Source of the DNA: Paracidobacterium acidisoli
GTDB taxonomy: Bacteria; Acidobacteriota; Terriglobia; Terriglobales; Acidobacteriaceae
DNA length: 64,000 nt
Reading direction: 5' to 3'
Assembly: GCF_003428625.2 (NCBI RefSeq)
Contig: NZ_QVQT02000001.1
Span: forward strand, 558,001-622,000
Shown piece after piece: positions 44,045 through 51,833 of the stretch. A model generated the notes under the pieces. That model worked only from the letters and a program-made list of their open reading frames with translations. It had not been told where the DNA came from and did not search any database. The translations under genes were made by a program, and so were the position numbers. The first letter of the stretch is position 1; each line of letters begins with the position of its first letter.

Positions 44045-44635
44045 ATGCTTCCTTCAGAAGACCGCCGGCTGGTGCAGATTGTGGACGCGGCCGCAGCCGA
44101 TGCGGCGCGCCGGGCCGGGCACTGGCTGAAGTGCCGTCCCGGATGCACGCAGTGCTGTGTCGGCGTCTTCGCCATCAGCCGGCTTGATGCGGCGCGTCTG
44201 CGGCAGGGACTGTCCGAACTTGAACACTCCGATTCGGAGCGGGCAAACGCCGTGCGGCTTCGCGCTCGGGATTTCGTCAGGCGTTACACCTCGTCGTTTC
44301 CAGGAGATGCGAAGTCCGGCATTCTTGACGAGGCGCGTGCGGAAGAGTTCGAGGACTTTGCGAATGACGAGCCCTGCGCGGCGCTCGATCCGGCGACAGG
44401 ATTATGCGATCTGTATGCGGCGCGGCCGGTCACGTGCCGTGTCTTTGGCCCGGCGCTTCGCACCGCAGAGGGCATTGGCGTGTGCGAGCTGTGCTTTACG
44501 GGAGCAACGGACGCGGAGATTGCCGCCTGCGAAGTGCATCTGGACTGCGATGATCTCGAATCGCGGCTGAACGGGCAGGTGGAAGCAGCGGAAGATGTTA
44601 CAGGCAACACGCTCGTGGCGTTTGCGCTGATTTAA
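44045..44635 (+). CDS. YkgJ-family cysteine-cluster protein
   Basis: 196 residues from the ATG at 44045 with GGAGAC just upstream. CRPGCTQCCVGVFAIS carries the CXXXCXXCC cluster. DEPCAALDPATGLCDLYAARPVTCRVFGP supplies the further cysteines that, in this family, bind zinc or an iron-sulphur cluster. Members are soluble and of unclear function, with some linked to metal or flagellin modification. It lies upstream of the bufferin-like operon on the same strand, separated from it by 322 bases. Confidence 0.82.
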   Translation: MLPSEDRRLVQIVDAAAADAARRAGHWLKCRPGCTQCCVGVFAISRLDAARLRQGLSELEHSDSERANAVRLRARDFVRRYTSSFPGDAKSGILDEARAEEFEDFANDEPCAALDPATGLCDLYAARPVTCRVFGPALRTAEGIGVCELCFTGATDAEIAACEVHLDCDDLESRLNGQVEAAEDVTGNTLVAFALI

Positions 44636-44957
44636 AAGCGGACACTGTCTGAAATCGGACAGCGCGTGGCGATGCGCAATCAAAAAAAGGGCGGAACAGC
44701 AGGGGGCTGCTCCGCCAGCTACCAGTCAATTGCGTACACCGGGTTGAAGGTAGGTACGCCTTCTCAAGAACGGCTGCAACCGCCTTTCGGATCTGTTCAG
44801 TATGCGAAAAAAATCTCTTGTACAGCGGGCGAAATTTGCGCCGGGTCTGCTGTAACCTTATCTGCGCTGCTGCACTCTGATGCAGTAGACGCAGGTCTCC
44901 CGCCGGGCGCGAGAGCGCATGGTTCTGGATCTGCAAATACATGGAGGAATGACCAAC
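44636..44957. other. Leader and promoter region of the metallophore operon
   Basis: This gap holds a minus-strand terminator (44681-44716), a small hairpin (CTGTC/GACAG near 44645-44662) and a TGTAACC element at 44851-44857. The last could be the -35 of an ECF promoter, but no convincing -10 follows at 16-17 bases. GGAGGA at 44943 is the Shine-Dalgarno sequence for the precursor gene. No other gene was recognised. Confidence 0.4.
44681..44716 (-). terminator. Orphan intrinsic terminator on the minus strand
   Basis: GGCGGA-CAGC and GCTG-TCCGCC form a ten-pair stem with one unpaired base on each side and a short G-rich loop. On the minus strand it is followed by CTTTTTTTG. No minus-strand gene ends here. 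Confidence 0.65.
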
Positions 44958-45254
44958 ATGAAATATTCGATGAAGACCCTGATGGTTGCCGCAGCGGTAT
45001 CTGGTCTGTTCAGTGGCGTGACCATGACCCAGGCAGCAACCACCTCCGCCAGCACCACCACGGCGGTCACGGCGGGCAAAGCGTCGTTCGGCAGCGCTTC
45101 GCTCATGGCCAAGAAAGCCAAGCATGCCTGTAAAGGCCAAAACGATTGCAAAGGCCAGGGCGGCTGCAAGAGCAGTGACAATGGCTGCAAGGGCAAGAAC
45201 AGCTGCAAGGGCAAGGGCGGCTGCGCCACTGACGGCTCCAAGATGCCTTCGTAG
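44958..45254 (+). CDS. Bufferin/HvfA-like RiPP metallophore precursor
   Basis: 98 residues from the ATG at 44958. A signal peptide ends near TMTQA (residue 26), then comes a Ser/Thr/Ala linker (27-52) and a basic cysteine-rich tail. Six cysteines at 58, 64, 70, 77, 83 and 89 are spaced 6-6-7-6-6, mostly as CKGxxx. The tail is a tandem duplication: ACKGQNDCKGQGGC matches GCKGKNSCKGKGGC. The next two genes are the MNIO enzyme and DUF2063 partner that modify cysteines in such precursors, so this is the likely substrate, acting in the periplasm to bind copper or another soft metal. The canonical EGKCG and DUF2282 motifs are absent. Confidence 0.78.
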   Translation: MKYSMKTLMVAAAVSGLFSGVTMTQAATTSASTTTAVTAGKASFGSASLMAKKAKHACKGQNDCKGQGGCKSSDNGCKGKNSCKGKGGCATDGSKMPS

Positions 45255-45284
45255 TTCGGATGTTCCTGTAGTTCACTCCTTTCA

Positions 45285-45314
45285 GAAAGGGTCACAGCCC
45301 ATCGTGGCCCTTTC
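45285..45314 (+). other. Intergenic hairpin between precursor and MNIO genes
   Basis: GAAAGGGTCAC and GTGGCCCTTTC pair over eleven positions (one U-G) with an eight-base loop. No T run follows. It probably protects or trims the precursor message, or lowers read-through, so that precursor is made in excess of enzyme. Confidence 0.5.
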
Positions 45315-45337
45315 GAATCCCGCCTGCGAGGTCTGCT

Positions 45338-46225
45338 GTGCCTGCAAATCGCTTCAACGGTTTTACCGAGTACGGTGTCGGAATCGGTCTTCGCGTTCCA
45401 CACTATCAGCACATTCTCTCGAGAAAGCCGGTCGTGGACTGGTTTGAGATCATCTCGGAAAACTACATGATCGATGGCGGACGGCCGCTCGAAATACTCG
45501 ACAGGATTCTTGAGCAGTATCGCGTCGTGCAGCACGGCGTCTCGATGTACTTCGGCTCCGCCGATCCGCTGAACCGCGAACACCTGAAGCGCCTGAAGCA
45601 GCTTGTGCGGCGCACGAAGACGCCGTGGCTGAGCGACCATCTCTGCTGGGGATCGGTCGACGGACGCTACACGCACGACCTTCTGCCCATGCCCTATACA
45701 TGGGAGGCGGTGAAGGTGACGGCAGAGAAGATCCGCCAGGTGCAGGATTTCACCGAAGTTCCGGTCGTCGTCGAGAATGTCTCCAGCTACGCCGAGTTTC
45801 ATGTCTCAGAGATGACGGAGTGGGAGTTTCTGACCGAAGTGGTTGAGGCCGCCGACTGCGGCATCCTGCTCGACGTGAACAACATCTACGTCTCCTCGCA
45901 GAATCACAGCTTCGATCCGTTCACGTATGTGAACCACGTTCCGGCCGAGCGCGTCGCGCAGATTCACATCGCCGGACACAGCAAATTCGAGAAGTACATC
46001 CTCGACACGCACGATCATCCCGTGCTGCCTGCGGTGTGGAAGCTCTATGCCCGCGCCATCGAGCGCTGCGGCCCGACCGCCACTCTGCTCGAGTGGGACG
46101 ACAGGATTCCCAGCTTTGACGAAGTACATGACGAAGCGCTGAAGGCGAATGAATTTCTGCAGGCCGTCACTCCGAAAGCAAAGGCCGATGCGGCGCAGCC
46201 TGAGCTGCAGGGAGCCGCGCGATGA
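45338..46225 (+). CDS. bufB: MNIO-family RiPP-modifying enzyme (DUF692)
   Basis: 295 residues with a GTG start preceded by GAGGT. It is a TIM-barrel multinuclear non-haem iron oxygenase. Likely metal ligands are His66 in VVQHGVS, His101 in LSDHLCWGS, Glu146 in VVENVSSY, Asp179 in LLDVNNIYV, His210 and His214 in QIHIAGH, Asp223/His225 in DTHDHP and Glu252 in LLEWDD. Members turn precursor cysteines into oxazolone/thioamide or thiooxazole groups. It lies 83 bases after the precursor gene and overlaps the partner gene by four bases (ATGA), so the two are translated together. Confidence 0.92.
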   Translation: MPANRFNGFTEYGVGIGLRVPHYQHILSRKPVVDWFEIISENYMIDGGRPLEILDRILEQYRVVQHGVSMYFGSADPLNREHLKRLKQLVRRTKTPWLSDHLCWGSVDGRYTHDLLPMPYTWEAVKVTAEKIRQVQDFTEVPVVVENVSSYAEFHVSEMTEWEFLTEVVEAADCGILLDVNNIYVSSQNHSFDPFTYVNHVPAERVAQIHIAGHSKFEKYILDTHDHPVLPAVWKLYARAIERCGPTATLLEWDDRIPSFDEVHDEALKANEFLQAVTPKAKADAAQPELQGAAR

Positions 46226-47097
46226 GCCAGCTGCTCGATATTCAGCGCCGCATGGCCGCGGCGGTGATGCACCCTCTGACCAAAGCCGAAACGATGCCGC
46301 GCCGCCGGAGCGACGGTAAACTCAACAACGCTGAAGCCGAGAGCTTCATTAAGCCGAATGACCGGCTCACCTCCTTCGAGCGGCTGGAGATTTACAACCG
46401 CCAGTACTGGTTCCGGCTCTACGACTCCTTCGAGGACGACTTCCCCGGCCTGCTCGCCATCGTGGGCCGAGCGAAGTTCGATGCGCTGATGCGCGCTTAC
46501 CTCACCGAGCGTCCTTCGGAGTCCTTCACGCTGCGCAACCTCGGATCGCACCTCGAAGCCTGGCTCGGCGCTCATCCGGAGATGACCGCGCCGCACACCG
46601 TGCTCGCGCTCGACATGGCGCGGCTGGAGTGGGCGCACATCGAGGCCTTCGACTCGGCGGCCGATCCATTGCTGAACGAAGATGAGCTGATCGCGATCAA
46701 CGAAAACTCGCAGCTCCGCCTGCAGCCGTATCTGCGCCTGCTTTCTCTGCAGTATCCGGTGGACGATCTGCTGATCGATCTGCGCAATGAAGACGGCAGC
46801 AGCGACTCATCGAGCAACAACGCCAGCATTGCGCGCAGACGGAAGCACGTCCGGCGTGTGGCGGCCGTGGCTCCGGAACAGATCTGGCTGGCCGTTCATC
46901 GTCATCAGAACTCCGTGTATTACAAGCGGCTGCAGCGGGAGGAGTATCGCCTGCTCGAATCGCTGCTGAACGGCAGACCGCTCGGCGAAGCGCTCGACTA
47001 CGCCTTCACGGGCAGCGAGATTCCCGAAGAGGAGCGCAGCTCCTTCCTGCAGCAGGCCTTTTCCACCTGGGCCGTGCTCGGCTGGTTTACAAAATAA
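46222..47097 (+). CDS. bufC: DUF2063 partner protein of the MNIO enzyme
   Basis: 291 residues. The N-terminal DUF2063 domain (about 8-110) contains LTSFERLEIYNRQYWFRLYDSFEDDFPGL and the acidic FDALMRAYLTERPSESFTLRNLG. The C-terminal domain resembles the helper domain of MbnC/BufC proteins. In known systems it delivers the precursor to the MNIO enzyme in the cytoplasm. It overlaps bufB by four bases. A Ser/Asn-rich loop (EDGSSDSSSNNAS) near residue 195 looks like a flexible insertion. Confidence 0.9.
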   Translation: MSQLLDIQRRMAAAVMHPLTKAETMPRRRSDGKLNNAEAESFIKPNDRLTSFERLEIYNRQYWFRLYDSFEDDFPGLLAIVGRAKFDALMRAYLTERPSESFTLRNLGSHLEAWLGAHPEMTAPHTVLALDMARLEWAHIEAFDSAADPLLNEDELIAINENSQLRLQPYLRLLSLQYPVDDLLIDLRNEDGSSDSSSNNASIARRRKHVRRVAAVAPEQIWLAVHRHQNSVYYKRLQREEYRLLESLLNGRPLGEALDYAFTGSEIPEEERSSFLQQAFSTWAVLGWFTK

Positions 47098-47134
47098 GCG
47101 GCGCCTCTTCGCGAAGCAGAGAAAGGTACGTCTC

Positions 47135-47641
47135 ATGGGCAGTTCGTCTTCCTCCACAGCCGCATCGGACCGTTCGGGATTTGCCGGCAAAATCTCGTGC
47201 TGGTACTGCAGCTTCCTCAGCGCAACGGCGAAGCTGCGCTCTCCGTTTCTGCTCTTTGTGCGCCTTTACTGGGGATGGCAGTTCATTCAGACCGGCATCG
47301 GGCACCTGGGACACCTGACGCGCGTCACCAGCTTCTTCGCGAGCCTGGGACTTCCCTTCCCGCACTTCACCGCGGCCTTTGTCGGCACCATCGAGCTGGC
47401 GGGCGGCATTCTGCTGGTGCTTGGGCTGCTCACCCGCGTGACCGGTCTGGTGCTGACCGTCAATATGGTGATGGCCTATCTCACGGCGGACCGCGACGCC
47501 CTGCTCAGCTTTCTGAGCGATCCCGGCAAGTTCTACGAGGCCGATCCGTTTACCTTTCTGTTTGCGGCGCTGATCGTGCTGATCTTTGGCGCCGGCTTCT
47601 TCTCGCTCGACTACTGGCTCGCACACAGGAGCAGAAACTGA
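47135..47641 (+). CDS. DoxX-family membrane protein
   Basis: 168 residues with four hydrophobic helices and the DoxX pattern LFVRLYWGWQFIQTGIGHL, PFPHFTAAFVGTIELAGGILLVLGLLTRV. WYCS near the N-terminus adds two cysteines. DoxX proteins frequently accompany bufferin-type clusters, where the role is unproven, possibly redox or quinone-linked handling at the inner membrane. It lies 37 bases after bufC and just before the sigma factor gene. Confidence 0.87.
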   Translation: MGSSSSSTAASDRSGFAGKISCWYCSFLSATAKLRSPFLLFVRLYWGWQFIQTGIGHLGHLTRVTSFFASLGLPFPHFTAAFVGTIELAGGILLVLGLLTRVTGLVLTVNMVMAYLTADRDALLSFLSDPGKFYEADPFTFLFAALIVLIFGAGFFSLDYWLAHRSRN

Positions 47642-47684
47642 CAGCGCCGAAGGGAGATTCTCCCGTCGTGCTGCTGTCTCTTCG

Positions 47685-48338
47685 ATGATGATGACTGATT
47701 CCAGCATGGGGCTGGTCGCGGGCCATCCTGAGACGGAGCTGATCGCCTCCATCCTTGCCGGCGAGCGCGACAGGTTTCACGATCTGATCCGCCCCTATGA
47801 GCGGCGGATTTATCTGACGGCGTTTTCCGTCGTGAAGAACGAGGCGGAGGCGGAAGACATTGTGCAGGAGGCCGTCCTGCGCGCCTATCGCAAGCTGGCC
47901 AGCTTTCGCGGCGAATCGAAGTTCGGCACCTGGCTTACCGCCATCACGCTGAATGAGGCCCGGCTGCGGCTGCGCAGAAGCAAAAGCGCGCTCACCGACT
48001 CGCTCGACGAAAGAACAGAAGACGGCGCGGAGGTGACGCCCGCCGTTCTGACCGACTGGCGCGAGGTGCCGCTGGCTGCGCTGGAGCGCGGCGAGATTCG
48101 CCTGCTGCTGCAGGAGGCCATCGCCTCGCTGCCCGAGACCTTTCGCGAGGTCGTGATCCTCCGCGATATGGAAGAGATGAACGTCAGCGAAACGGCGCAG
48201 GCTCTGGGGATCTCCATCTCCCTGGTCAAGGTTCGCCTGCACCGCGCAAGGCTGATGCTGCAGAAGATTCTCGTTCCAAAGCTGCGCGCAGCCATCAAAC
48301 CGGAGCGACGCTCGCGCTGGAGGTGGCCATGGTCCTGA
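47685..48338 (+). CDS. ECF-type RNA polymerase sigma factor
   Basis: 217 residues from the ATG at 47685, one of three adjacent ATG choices. Region 2 is VKNEAEAEDIVQEAVLRAYRKLASFRGESKFGTWL. Region 4 is LPETFREVVILRDMEEMNVSETAQALGISISLVKVRLHRARLML. There is a long linker with acidic residues in between. It probably directs transcription of the metallophore operon, as ECF factors do in related clusters of Proteobacteria. It overlaps the anti-sigma gene by 10 bases. Confidence 0.9.
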   Translation: MMMTDSSMGLVAGHPETELIASILAGERDRFHDLIRPYERRIYLTAFSVVKNEAEAEDIVQEAVLRAYRKLASFRGESKFGTWLTAITLNEARLRLRRSKSALTDSLDERTEDGAEVTPAVLTDWREVPLAALERGEIRLLLQEAIASLPETFREVVILRDMEEMNVSETAQALGISISLVKVRLHRARLMLQKILVPKLRAAIKPERRSRWRWPWS

Positions 48339-48592
48339 ACTGCAGGCACGTGTGGGACCGCATCTCCGAATACATCGACGGCTCGCTCTCTCCCGAGGTG
48401 CGCGCCGACGTGGAGCACCACCTCGAAACCTGCGAGATCTGCTCGGCCGTGCTCGACTCGACGCGCAACGTGATCATCCTGATGGCCGACGATCGCGTCT
48501 TCGAGCTGCCGGTGGATTTCAGCCGCCGTCTGCATGCGCGTCTCGCTCTGGCCATCGCTGAAGAAGCTCCGGAGCAGCCCGCAGACGGCTGA
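48329..48592 (+). CDS. Zinc-finger (zf-HC2) anti-sigma factor
   Basis: 87 residues from the ATG at 48329 with GGAGG upstream. A GTG at 48323 would add two residues. The zf-HC2 motif is CRHVWDRISEYIDGSLSPEV, with HHLETCEIC supplying His31, Cys35 and Cys38. There is no transmembrane helix, so it is a soluble anti-sigma. The HX3CX2C site lets such proteins release the sigma factor on metal or thiol oxidation. Its position after the ECF gene makes it the cognate inhibitor. Confidence 0.87.
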   Translation: MVLNCRHVWDRISEYIDGSLSPEVRADVEHHLETCEICSAVLDSTRNVIILMADDRVFELPVDFSRRLHARLALAIAEEAPEQPADG

Positions 48593-48691
48593 TTCCGCCC
48601 GGCTTCGAATCGCGACTCCAGGAAGCTGTCCCGAAAGCATCGCAACCCCGGTCCGGAATGCGTGTTCACTTTCCCGTACCCTGGCATCCCA

Positions 48692-48697
48692 TACAAT
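48692..48697 (+). promoter_or_regulatory. Candidate -10 box before the YXWGXW gene
   Basis: TACAAT (five of six matches) lies 51 bases before the ATG. The -35 is poor (CTTTCC at 17 bases), so the call is tentative. Confidence 0.25.
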
Positions 48698-48747
48698 GTG
48701 GTGCCGGGAAAATTCGGGTCTGTTGTATGCGAAAGGAGCTTCAACAT

Positions 48748-49038
48748 ATGAAGAAATTTCTGCTGATGACCGTCGCTGCTGCTGTTCTCAGCACAAGCGC
48801 GGCATTTGCTCAGATCATCGTCAGGGTCGCGCCTCCCCCGCCGATCGTGGAGCATCACGAACATGAGCGGCGCGGCTATGTCTGGATTGACGGCTATCAC
48901 CGCTGGGATGGTCATCGGTATACCTGGGTTCACGGACGCTGGGATCGGCCGCCCCGTCCGGGCGCTGTCTGGATTCCCGGCCACTGGGATGCACGGCCCG
49001 GCGGCTATGCCTGGATTCCCGGACGCTGGCGCTACTAA
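48748..49038 (+). CDS. Secreted YXWGXW-repeat protein
   Basis: 96 residues with a signal peptide (MKKFLLMTVAAAVLSTSAAFAQ) and a mature part of repeated W-x-x-G-x-W units: YVWIDGYHRW, YTWVHGRW, AVWIPGHW and YAWIPGRW. The sequence is histidine- and arginine-rich and would bind metals or cell-wall components. AAAGGAG precedes the ATG. The family is common in Acidobacteria and its function is unknown. It follows the anti-sigma gene on the same strand and ends at a strong hairpin terminator. Confidence 0.85.
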   Translation: MKKFLLMTVAAAVLSTSAAFAQIIVRVAPPPPIVEHHEHERRGYVWIDGYHRWDGHRYTWVHGRWDRPPRPGAVWIPGHWDARPGGYAWIPGRWRY

Positions 49039-49111
49039 AGCAGTTCTCCTGATGCTGCAGAGTGACAGAACGGCTACTAACCCGCTCCGCAGATATGCCC
49101 ACGCATGAAAA

Positions 49112-49142
49112 GAGCCGCTCTCCCCGGATGGAAGAGCGGCTC
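49112..49142. terminator. Bidirectional terminator between YXWGXW and zinc-ribbon genes
   Basis: GAGCCGCTCT and AGAGCGGCTC form a perfect ten-base stem with an 11-base loop. CTCTGTTTTAT follows on + and a T-rich complement on the minus strand (AAAA at 49108-49111). It serves two convergent genes. Confidence 0.75.
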
Positions 49143-49216
49143 CTCTGTTTTATCTCCAGTCTGGCCTGTCTCTGCCTCCGTGCGCATCGAAGGCAGCCTG
49201 CTTTACAGAGCTGTCG

Positions 49217-49429
49217 TCAGTTCTTCTCCGTCAGCTCTTCTTTCTTCGAGCGGGTGCGCCGGTAACTTTTCCCACGGGCTTTCATGAGAAATACCTGCCT
49301 GCATTGCCCGCACTCCCAGGGAAAAAGTCCGAAACGGGGATAAATGAATTCCTGAAGGAATCCCCGACGCGCTACCCTGGTCAGTTCCACTTCTTCACAT
49401 TTGGGACACTGCAGCTTCTTTTGAGTCAT
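49217..49429 (-). CDS. Small zinc-ribbon protein
   Basis: 70 residues. CPKCEEVELTRVARRG and CGQCRQVF give a CX2C-CX2C ribbon, with an aromatic stretch FIYPRFGLFPWE between and a strongly basic C-terminus (RGKSYRRTRSKK). It is probably a small nucleic-acid- or protein-binding regulator. No specific family is recognised. It faces the YXWGXW gene tail-to-tail. Confidence 0.68.
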   Translation of the reverse strand: MTQKKLQCPKCEEVELTRVARRGFLQEFIYPRFGLFPWECGQCRQVFLMKARGKSYRRTRSKKEELTEKN

Positions 49430-49725
49430 TCTTCCTGATCAATATGTCCGCGCCTGAGGAAACAAGGATCTTCCCTGGGGGAGGACGCCTCTCTGGATTT
49501 CCACGGATGCCTGGCCCAAAGAAATGCTTCAATAACAGATGCGCTTACTCTGATTTGGACACTGTCTCGACAATTTTTTCCATTGCCGGATGCAGTCTTG
49601 CTTCCGTTTTATTGTGAATTTCACCCTGCTGCAAAGAAGGCAGAAACCGTGACCGCAGAGAGTCTCTGCCGGTTCACGCAACCCATCAGGAAAATTAGTC
49701 TCTCAAACGTTACACTGTCCGTAGC
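49430..49725. other. Intergenic region upstream of mtnA
   Basis: No gene is seen in this A+T-richer gap. The main structure is an imperfect hairpin at 49649-49677 in which GTGA-CCG-CAGAG pairs with its partner across an AGT loop, with two single-base bulges. It lies about 50 bases before the mtnA ATG. Confidence 0.4.
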
Positions 49726-50784
49726 ATGATTCCAACCCTGAAATGGACAGATGAGGGAGTGAGCTTCGTCGATCAGACGCGGCTGCCGCTCGAAGAAGAG
49801 TATGTGCTGGCTGCGACCTATCGTGATGTCGCCGATGTGATCACCACGATGGTGGTGCGCGGCGCTCCGGCCATCGGCGTTTCCGCCGCTATGGGCCTCG
49901 CACTGGGCGTAAAGAAGAGCACTGCCGCTACAATCGCCGCATTATCCGACGAGTTCGACATCATGTGCGATGTCATGGCGAACACGCGCCCCACTGCAGT
50001 GAATCTTTTCTGGGCGATTGATCGCATGAAAACGACTTTTTCCCGGCTCGCGGCCCGGCCCGGCATTACGCTCGACGGCATTCGCTCGGCGCTGATCGAG
50101 GAAGCGCAGCGGATGTATGACGAGGATATCGCCGCATGCCGCGCCATGGGCGCGCACGGCGCCGATCTGCTGCCCCAAAGCGGCGGCGTGCTGACGCACT
50201 GCAATGCGGGCGCGCTGGCCACCTGCGGCTATGGCACCGCGCTCGGCGTCATTCGCGCGGCCGTGGAGCGCGGACACGATATTCATGTCTATGCCGATGA
50301 GACGCGGCCCTTTCTGCAGGGAGCGCGCCTCACCGCATGGGAGCTGATGCATGACGGCATCCCCACTACGGTGCTCTGCGACAACATGGCCGCCAGCCTG
50401 ATGCGTCAGGGAAAGATCGGCGCCGTGATCGTTGGAGCCGACCGGATCGCCGCCAACGGCGATGTGGCCAACAAGATCGGAACCTACGGCGTAGCGGTGC
50501 TCGCGAAGGAGCACCGCATTCCGTTTTATGTTGCGGCCCCGCTGTCGACGATCGACCTCGATACTCCGCATGGAGACGATATTCCGATTGAAGAGCGGCC
50601 GCACACCGAGGTCACCCACCATGCCGGACGCCAGCTCACGCCTCATGGCGTCGGCATCGTCAATCCGGCCTTCGACGTGACTCCGGCAAAATATGTCACG
50701 GCGATCATCACAGAATTCGGCATTCTGCGGCAGCCCTATGAGGAATCGCTCGCGCGTCTGCAGGCGGCAGCGGTCAACGGCTGA
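49726..50784 (+). CDS. mtnA: S-methyl-5-thioribose-1-phosphate isomerase
   Basis: 352 residues, the normal length. [32 protein letters not shown], the catalytic cysteine in [37 protein letters not shown], the catalytic aspartate in [19 protein letters not shown] and [10 protein letters not shown] are all present. It isomerises 5-methylthioribose 1-phosphate to the ribulose form in methionine salvage. No other salvage gene lies in the window. It ends two bases before a convergent membrane-protein gene. Confidence 0.94.
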   Translation: MIPTLKWTDEGVSFVDQTRLPLEEEYVLAATYRDVADVITTMVVRGAPAIGVSAAMGLALGVKKSTAATIAALSDEFDIMCDVMANTRPTAVNLFWAIDRMKTTFSRLAARPGITLDGIRSALIEEAQRMYDEDIAACRAMGAHGADLLPQSGGVLTHCNAGALATCGYGTALGVIRAAVERGHDIHVYADETRPFLQGARLTAWELMHDGIPTTVLCDNMAASLMRQGKIGAVIVGADRIAANGDVANKIGTYGVAVLAKEHRIPFYVAAPLSTIDLDTPHGDDIPIEERPHTEVTHHAGRQLTPHGVGIVNPAFDVTPAKYVTAIITEFGILRQPYEESLARLQAAAVNG

Positions 50785-50786
50785 GG

Positions 50787-51110
50787 CTACGTTCTCTCCA
50801 GCCAGCCGGCATACGGGTACAGCAGCAGAAAGAGGATCATGACGATGGCCATGACGTCCATGTAAAGCAGCAGCATCACTCCTCCGTGATAGAAGCTCCA
50901 GCGCAGGCGCAGGCACCGCGCAGTCTCCCAGGTGCCGTAAAAGACCAGCACTGTGGGGATCAGAAGCAGGAGCGAGGGGTGAATGTTGGGAAATCCGGAG
51001 AAGAGGAAGGCCATCGTTATGCTGGCAATGACCACACCCGTTGCCCGTACCAGTGATTTTCTCCGTATATTGAAAACTGCAAAGGGCATGGGGGTGAGCG
51101 GAAATGACAA
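50787..51110 (-). CDS. Small hypothetical membrane protein
   Basis: 107 residues with about three hydrophobic helices ([51 protein letters not shown]). No family is recognised. It is convergent with mtnA and its start overlaps the divergent scoB start by seven bases, so the two genes share a very compact promoter region. Hydrophobicity and the clean gene-to-gene fit support it as real. Confidence 0.6.
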   Translation of the reverse strand: MSFPLTPMPFAVFNIRRKSLVRATGVVIASITMAFLFSGFPNIHPSLLLLIPTVLVFYGTWETARCLRLRWSFYHGGVMLLLYMDVMAIVMILFLLLYPYAGWLERT

Positions 51111-51826
51111 CTTCCACTGTATCCAATTCGGGGCAGGATGCTGAAGCCCGGGCGGCCGCGAAGCAGCGTGATGCCGAAAAACGCGAGCGGATTGTGCGGC
51201 GCGTGGCCCGCGAGCTGCGCGACGGCTATTACGTCAATCTCGGCATCGGCATGCCGACACTGGTAGCCAACCATGTCCCTCCCGGCATCGAGGTCGTGCT
51301 GCAGTCGGAGAACGGCATGCTCGGCGTGGGGCCCTATCCCGAGGCGGGAACGGAAGATCCGGACCTGATCAATGCCGGCAAGGAGACGGTCTCCGAGCTC
51401 CCCGGAACCTCCTGCTTCTCCAGCGCCGATTCATTTGGCATGATCCGCGGCGGCCACATCGATCTGAGCATTCTGGGAGCGATGGAAGTCGACGAGGAAG
51501 GCAACCTCTCCAACTGGATGATCCCCGGAAAGATGGTCAAGGGCATGGGCGGCGCCATGGACCTGGTGGCGTCAGCACGACGCGTGATCGTCGCGATGGA
51601 GCACACCACGAAAGACGGCAGCCCGAAGATTCTGAAGCACTGTTCACTGCCCTTCACCGGCCTGCGCGTCGTGGATACGATTGCGACCGAGCTGGCGTGG
51701 ATCAAAGTCACGCCGCAGGGCCTGGTGCTCGAAGAGATCACTCCCGGCATAACCGTGGAACAGGTGCAGCGCGCAACCGAAGCTGCGCTGAAGATCAGTC
51801 CTGGCCTGAAAGAAATGGCAGGATAG
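51104..51826 (+). CDS. scoB: 3-oxoacid CoA-transferase subunit B
   Basis: 240 residues. [18 protein letters not shown], the catalytic glutamate loop [35 protein letters not shown] and [13 protein letters not shown] identify the beta subunit of succinyl-CoA:acetoacetate CoA-transferase. It moves CoA between succinyl-CoA and acetoacetate, linking to the acetoacetate released by FahA. The alpha subunit is encoded about 400 bases on, on the other strand, whereas the two are normally in one operon. The N-terminus is longer than usual by about 20 charged residues. Confidence 0.92.
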   Translation: MTTSTVSNSGQDAEARAAAKQRDAEKRERIVRRVARELRDGYYVNLGIGMPTLVANHVPPGIEVVLQSENGMLGVGPYPEAGTEDPDLINAGKETVSELPGTSCFSSADSFGMIRGGHIDLSILGAMEVDEEGNLSNWMIPGKMVKGMGGAMDLVASARRVIVAMEHTTKDGSPKILKHCSLPFTGLRVVDTIATELAWIKVTPQGLVLEEITPGITVEQVQRATEAALKISPGLKEMAG

Positions 51827-51833
51827 CCGCCGC

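Noticed and set aside
44851-44857. TGTAACC as the -35 of an ECF promoter for the metallophore operon
   Set aside because: No convincing -10 lies 16-17 bases downstream. It is mentioned in the region note but not called as a promoter.
44598-45140. A 180-codon minus-strand frame opposite the precursor gene
   Set aside because: Its lower half mirrors the precursor's repetitive codons, and it has no domain or good start. Only the terminator at its downstream end deserved a note.
47652-47664. Small GGGAGA/TCTCCC palindrome before the ECF sigma gene as a terminator
   Set aside because: The stem is short and has no T tract. It may only contribute to ribosome binding or RNA folding.
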